Source: Acidobacteriaceae bacterium
GTDB lineage: Bacteria > Acidobacteriota > Terriglobia > Terriglobales > Acidobacteriaceae
Reading direction: 5' to 3'
DNA: 8,771 bases
NCBI GenBank assembly: GCA_003132825.1
Contig: PKYX01000467.1
Span: 1,008 to 9,778 of the forward strand
The translations under genes and the position numbers were made by a program. Below, in pieces: positions 6,386 through 8,771 of this stretch. Every line of letters starts with the position of its first letter. Within the stretch, counting starts at the first letter, position 1. The notes below the pieces were generated by a model, which was given only the letters and a program-made list of their open reading frames with translations, was not told the origin of the DNA and did not search any database.

Positions 6386-6391
6386 GGTCGA

Positions 6392-6562
6392 TCAGTTCTC
6401 CTGATTCTTCTCTGCCTGGGATTGTTGCTCGAGATTCTGTTGTTCTTCGAACAGATGCATCAGTCGATCGATCAGGCGACGCTGGCCGCCGATCATGTGC
6501 AGGCCACTCTCCTGCTGATGCTCCTGCAGAACCCGGTTCAAGCTGCGTTCGAGTTGGTTCAT
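6392..6562 (-). CDS. Small Gln/Glu-rich helical protein, unknown function
   Basis: An ATG-initiated frame of 56 codons preceded by GAGGGAG at 6 nt, an excellent ribosome-binding site. The product starts MNQLERSLNRVLQEHQQES and contains GGQRRLIDRLMHLFEEQQ (25-42), then a Gln/Glu/Asn-rich tail. It has no cysteine, proline, signal peptide or membrane segment. Two amphipathic helices around a central Gly-Gly are likely, with a possible short coiled coil. I recognise no family. It lies ahead of the Thr-rich leader ORF, shares its frame, and stops 6 nt before that ATG, so the two could be translated in sequence. It could be a real small protein whose transcript ends at the terminator 6227-6262, or part of a long translated leader of lysC. 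A hydrophobic frame on the opposite strand is judged its shadow. Confidence 0.55.
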   Translation of the reverse strand: MNQLERSLNRVLQEHQQESGLHMIGGQRRLIDRLMHLFEEQQNLEQQSQAEKNQEN

Positions 6563-6740
6563 GGCACGCTCCCTCAGTCCACGTAACGTTTTTAGTGGTA
6601 ACTGTCCAATCTCTGGGTTATCTGAGGTTCTTCAGGTAACCTAGCAAGTCTCGCCGCCGAACGGAAATCGGAAATTCCGATAGCGGAAATCGACAAACCT
6701 GATAGCCCGGAGCCGCGCTTCGCTGCTCGCGCGCCGAGCT
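6563..6740 (-). other. Intergenic region downstream of the LysR gene, with inverted repeats
   Basis: 178 bases without a convincing gene. A 10-bp-arm hairpin with one mismatch (6616-6641, GGTTATCTGA/TCAGGTAACC on the plus strand, 6-nt loop) is the most regular element. It has no T-run after it, so it is not a standard terminator. Nearer the LysR stop there is a perfect 13-base inverted repeat TCGGAAATTCCGA (6668-6680), flanked by further copies of CGGAAAT. The promoter for the 56-codon ORF and the lysC leader should lie here, but no -35/-10 pair is convincing; TTGGAC (about 6604-6609) with TTACGT 17 nt on is the best and is weak. Confidence 0.4.
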
Positions 6741-7631
6741 TCATTTTGAAGCCGAGGCCAGCTGACGCACGGCGCTGATGAAAGTCGTGGTCGCCCGGGT
6801 TAGCGTGCGGTCGCGCCGGTAGGCCAGCCCCAGTTCGCGCCACAGCTCTTCGTCCTTTATGGGAATCAGCTTGACCCGCCCTGCCATGACCTGGTCGCGG
6901 GCGAAACTGGCGCTGATCAGTGAAACCCCCAATCCCGCCGCGACAAAGCTCTTGATCATGCCGACGCTCGGCAACTCCATCCGTACTTGCAACTGTGAAG
7001 CGTAGGGACGAAACAGTTTGTCCATCAGGCGGCGGCTATACCCGGTCTTGGGGAGCAGTAAGGGCTGTTTGACGATTTCGCTCACCGGCACCACTTCGTG
7101 CTTGGCCAGGGGATTCTGCGGGCTCACCATCAGCATCAATTGATCGCGAAAGATGGCGTGCGCTTTCAGGCTCGCCGATTTGACCGGCAGGGTCACAATG
7201 CCCACATCGATGGTCCCGTTTTCCAGCTTTTCGACAATCTTGTAACTGAAGTTACGATAAATGCTGATCTGTACGCTGGGGTACAGGCTGGAGAACTTGG
7301 CGAAGACGTCAGGCAGAACATACAGGCAGGTTGCCTCGTTGGCCCCGACTACCAGCGTGCCGCGCGGGGAGCTACCCTGGTCCGCGACCGCGAGCAAGGA
7401 CTCATCCCGCATTTGCAGGAGACGCTCGGCATAGGCGAACAGCACCCGGCCCGCCGGGGTCAAGGTCACATCTTTGCCCGAACGGTCGAGCAGTCGATCC
7501 CCGTATTCTTGCTCCAGTTGCCGGATTTGCGCGCTGACGGCGGATTGCGACCGAAAGACTTTCAGGCCGGCGCGAGAAAAGCTGCCGAGTTTAGCGACTT
7601 CTAGAAAGGTGACTAACTGGTCGAAGTCCAT
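6741..7631 (-). CDS. LysR-family transcriptional regulator
   Basis: A 296-residue LTTR of normal length. Residues 1-60 form the winged helix-turn-helix: FLEVAKLGSFSRAG (9-22), the recognition helix SQSAVSAQIRQLEQEYGDRLLDR (28-50) and LTPAGRVLFAYAERLL (57-72) leading into the linker helix. Residues 91-291 match the two-lobed periplasmic-binding-protein-like effector domain (GTLVVGANEATCLYVLPDVFAKF; GIVTLPV at 144-150; FVAAGLGVSLIS at 229-240). The start matches the family's usual M-D-F-D-Q-L opening. It follows sucA by 46 nt, has no Shine-Dalgarno, and a TATAAT sits 12 nt before the ATG. The effector and targets are unknown: LTTRs often control a neighbour, but here both neighbours are on the same strand, so there is no divergent partner to point to. 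Confidence 0.93.
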   Translation of the reverse strand: MDFDQLVTFLEVAKLGSFSRAGLKVFRSQSAVSAQIRQLEQEYGDRLLDRSGKDVTLTPAGRVLFAYAERLLQMRDESLLAVADQGSSPRGTLVVGANEATCLYVLPDVFAKFSSLYPSVQISIYRNFSYKIVEKLENGTIDVGIVTLPVKSASLKAHAIFRDQLMLMVSPQNPLAKHEVVPVSEIVKQPLLLPKTGYSRRLMDKLFRPYASQLQVRMELPSVGMIKSFVAAGLGVSLISASFARDQVMAGRVKLIPIKDEELWRELGLAYRRDRTLTRATTTFISAVRQLASASK

Positions 7632-7643
7632 GACTAATGCGAG

Positions 7644-7649
7644 ATTATA
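7644..7649 (-). promoter_or_regulatory. Consensus -10 box of the LysR gene
   Basis: TATAAT on the minus strand, ending 12 nt before the ATG at 7631. A start about 7 nt downstream would leave a leader of only some 5 nt, matching the missing Shine-Dalgarno. No good -35 is present at 16-18 bp (CGTGGA or nearby), so the promoter is probably weak or activator-dependent. Confidence 0.5.
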
Positions 7650-7677
7650 GCTGAGACTGCCCTGTCCACGGTTCTTA

Positions 7678-8771
7678 CTAGGTCGTGAAAGCGAGCGCGA
7701 TCAGAGTCTTTTGCTCGACTTCATGGGCCTTGGCGGAACCCGTTGCCGGGCTAGCGCTGGCGGAACGCTTCACTGTCAGCACCGGACGTTCCCCCGCGAT
7801 CCTTCTCAGGCGAGGCAGAACGTAGAACAGAGGGCCCATATTGGCAGGCTCTTCTTGCACCCAAACGATGTCCCGTGCGGAGGGGTGACGCGCCAGTTCC
7901 GCGGTCAGATCCGCGTCCGGAAACGGGTACACCTGTTCGACGAAGACCACCGCGGTCGAAGGATCCTTTCGCTTCTTGCGTTCCACCCGCAATTCGTGGC
8001 CGATTTTGCCGCTACAGAGCACAACCCGTCTGGCGTCGACCGCTTCGGTGTCGGGCAGAACCGCGCGGAACTGCTGGTGGGTGAAGTCTGCGATGGGGGA
8101 GGAAGCGTCCGGATGACGCAACATGCTTTTTGGGGTGAAGACCACGAGCGGCTTTCGCCAAACGCGCAGCGCCTGCCGGCGCAGCAGATGGAAGTACTGC
8201 GCCGCGTTCGAGGGCTGGCAGATCTGGAAGTTGTCTCGCGCTGCCAGTTGCAGAAAGCGCTCGATGCGAGCGCTCGAGTGCTCTGGTCCTTGGCCTTCAT
8301 AGCCGTGCGGCAGCAGCAGAACCATGCCAGAGAGCAGTCCCCACTTGTCCTCGCCGGCGCTAATGAACTGATCGATTACGGCCTGGGCGACGTTGGCGAA
8401 GTCGCCAAACTGCGCCTCCCATAGCACCAGAGCCTCGGGGAAATCGCGGCTGTATCCGTATTCGAACCCCAGCACGCCCGCCTCCGACAAGGTGGAGTTA
8501 TAGATTTCACAGCTGGCCTGCCCCTCCGCAATGTGCTGCAAGGGCACATACTCCCGCTCGTTTTCGATATCGAGCAGCACGGAATGACGCTGATTGAAAG
8601 TCCCGCGGCGCGTGTCCTGCCCGCTGAGTCGCACCGGGGTTCCGGCTTTCACCAGACTGCCAAAAGCCAGCGCCTCCGCCATTCCATAGTCCACCGCACG
8701 TTTGCCTTTGCCCATTTCGGCGCGTTGTTCGAGCAACTTCTTGATCTTGGGATGGATGTGAAAGCCTTCGG
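7678..8771 (-). CDS. sucA: 2-oxoglutarate dehydrogenase E1 component, C-terminal part
   Basis: The thiamine-diphosphate-dependent E1 subunit decarboxylates 2-oxoglutarate and passes the succinyl group to the lipoyl E2 in the TCA cycle. Only the C-terminal 363 residues are in the window; the frame is open at the right edge and the full family protein is about 900 residues or more. Characteristic stretches, numbered in the fragment, are RLSGQDTRRGTFNQRH (47-62), LSEAGVLGFEYGYS (94-107), WEAQFGDFANVAQAVIDQF (117-135), LLPHGYEGQGPEHSSAR (152-168), PKSMLRHP (213-220) and QEEPANMGP (305-313), followed by the usual SASPATGSAKAHEVEQ tail (338-352). These match SucA rather than pyruvate dehydrogenase E1. 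It ends in TAG; the LysR gene follows closely. sucB is not downstream, so E2 is either upstream or elsewhere. Confidence 0.96.
   Translation of the reverse strand, partial: EGFHIHPKIKKLLEQRAEMGKGKRAVDYGMAEALAFGSLVKAGTPVRLSGQDTRRGTFNQRHSVLLDIENEREYVPLQHIAEGQASCEIYNSTLSEAGVLGFEYGYSRDFPEALVLWEAQFGDFANVAQAVIDQFISAGEDKWGLLSGMVLLLPHGYEGQGPEHSSARIERFLQLAARDNFQICQPSNAAQYFHLLRRQALRVWRKPLVVFTPKSMLRHPDASSPIADFTHQQFRAVLPDTEAVDARRVVLCSGKIGHELRVERKKRKDPSTAVVFVEQVYPFPDADLTAELARHPSARDIVWVQEEPANMGPLFYVLPRLRRIAGERPVLTVKRSASASPATGSAKAHEVEQKTLIALAFTT

Noticed and set aside
6165..6586. Two plus-strand frames (6165-6404 and 6245-6586), one hydrophobic and membrane-like
   Set aside because: They lie opposite the terminator, leader ORF and 56-codon ORF. 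The hydrophobic Leu runs are the complement of Gln/Glu codons on the minus strand, and the minus-strand ORF has the better start signals.
6163..6600. Lysine riboswitch (L box) or T-box upstream of lysC
   Set aside because: The leader shows neither the multi-helix lysine-riboswitch core nor a T-box sequence with an antiterminator UGGN bulge; the structure seen is explained by a leader peptide and terminator.
7711..8424. Plus-strand open frame opposite sucA
   Set aside because: Antisense to a strongly conserved E1 C-terminal domain with no independent evidence.
1..8771. Mobile elements, CRISPR arrays, tRNA or rRNA genes, defence genes
   Set aside because: No transposase, integrase, direct terminal repeats, spaced repeats or RNA-gene signatures were seen; gene order and codon style look like an ordinary chromosomal core region.

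Overview
The window is a GC-rich bacterial chromosome segment of amino-acid biosynthesis and central metabolism. Every gene I can support lies on the minus strand, so the region is transcribed from high to low coordinates. An N-terminal arginine repressor heading an argCBDF cluster, a stand-alone aspartate kinase and a SucA-type 2-oxoglutarate dehydrogenase E1 fit a free-living Gram-negative-like bacterium. The overall flavour (residue style, gene mix) suggests Acidobacteriota, but that is an inference of moderate strength and no rRNA or other marker gene is present to confirm it. No mobile element, tRNA, rRNA or CRISPR array was seen.

Layout in order of transcription (right to left): the C-terminal 363 residues of sucA (7678-8771, cut by the window edge); a LysR-type regulator (6741-7631) that appears to have its own -10 box and almost no leader; an intergenic stretch; a previously uncalled 56-codon ORF (6392-6562); a 29-codon threonine-rich leader ORF (6296-6385); a strong intrinsic terminator (6227-6262); a cluster of four TTGATC repeats (6167-6213); aspartate kinase lysC (4690-6144); a gene-free gap; a promoter and two ARG boxes (4473-4539); then argR-argC-argB-argD-argF (4475 down to 1, argF losing only its last residues at the left edge).

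The arg genes form a tight operon. Each of the four junctions (argR/argC, argC/argB, argB/argD, argD/argF) is a 4-nt stop/start overlap (GTGA three times, ATGA once), which implies translational coupling. ArgC, ArgB, ArgD and ArgF are consecutive enzymes taking N-acetylglutamate to acetylornithine and then ornithine to citrulline. The deacetylation or transacetylation step (argE or argJ) and argG/argH are not in the window. ArgR most likely represses its own operon through the two ARG boxes that sit on the predicted transcription start and the argR start codon.

The most interesting part is the lysC leader. A Thr-rich mini-ORF overlaps a hairpin (strand 1:2). Strand 2 can pair with the ascending arm of the terminator (2:3), and that arm otherwise forms the terminator (3:4) ahead of lysC. 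This is the geometry of classical ribosome-mediated transcription attenuation, with threonine as the likely sensed amino acid. It is inferred from sequence only.
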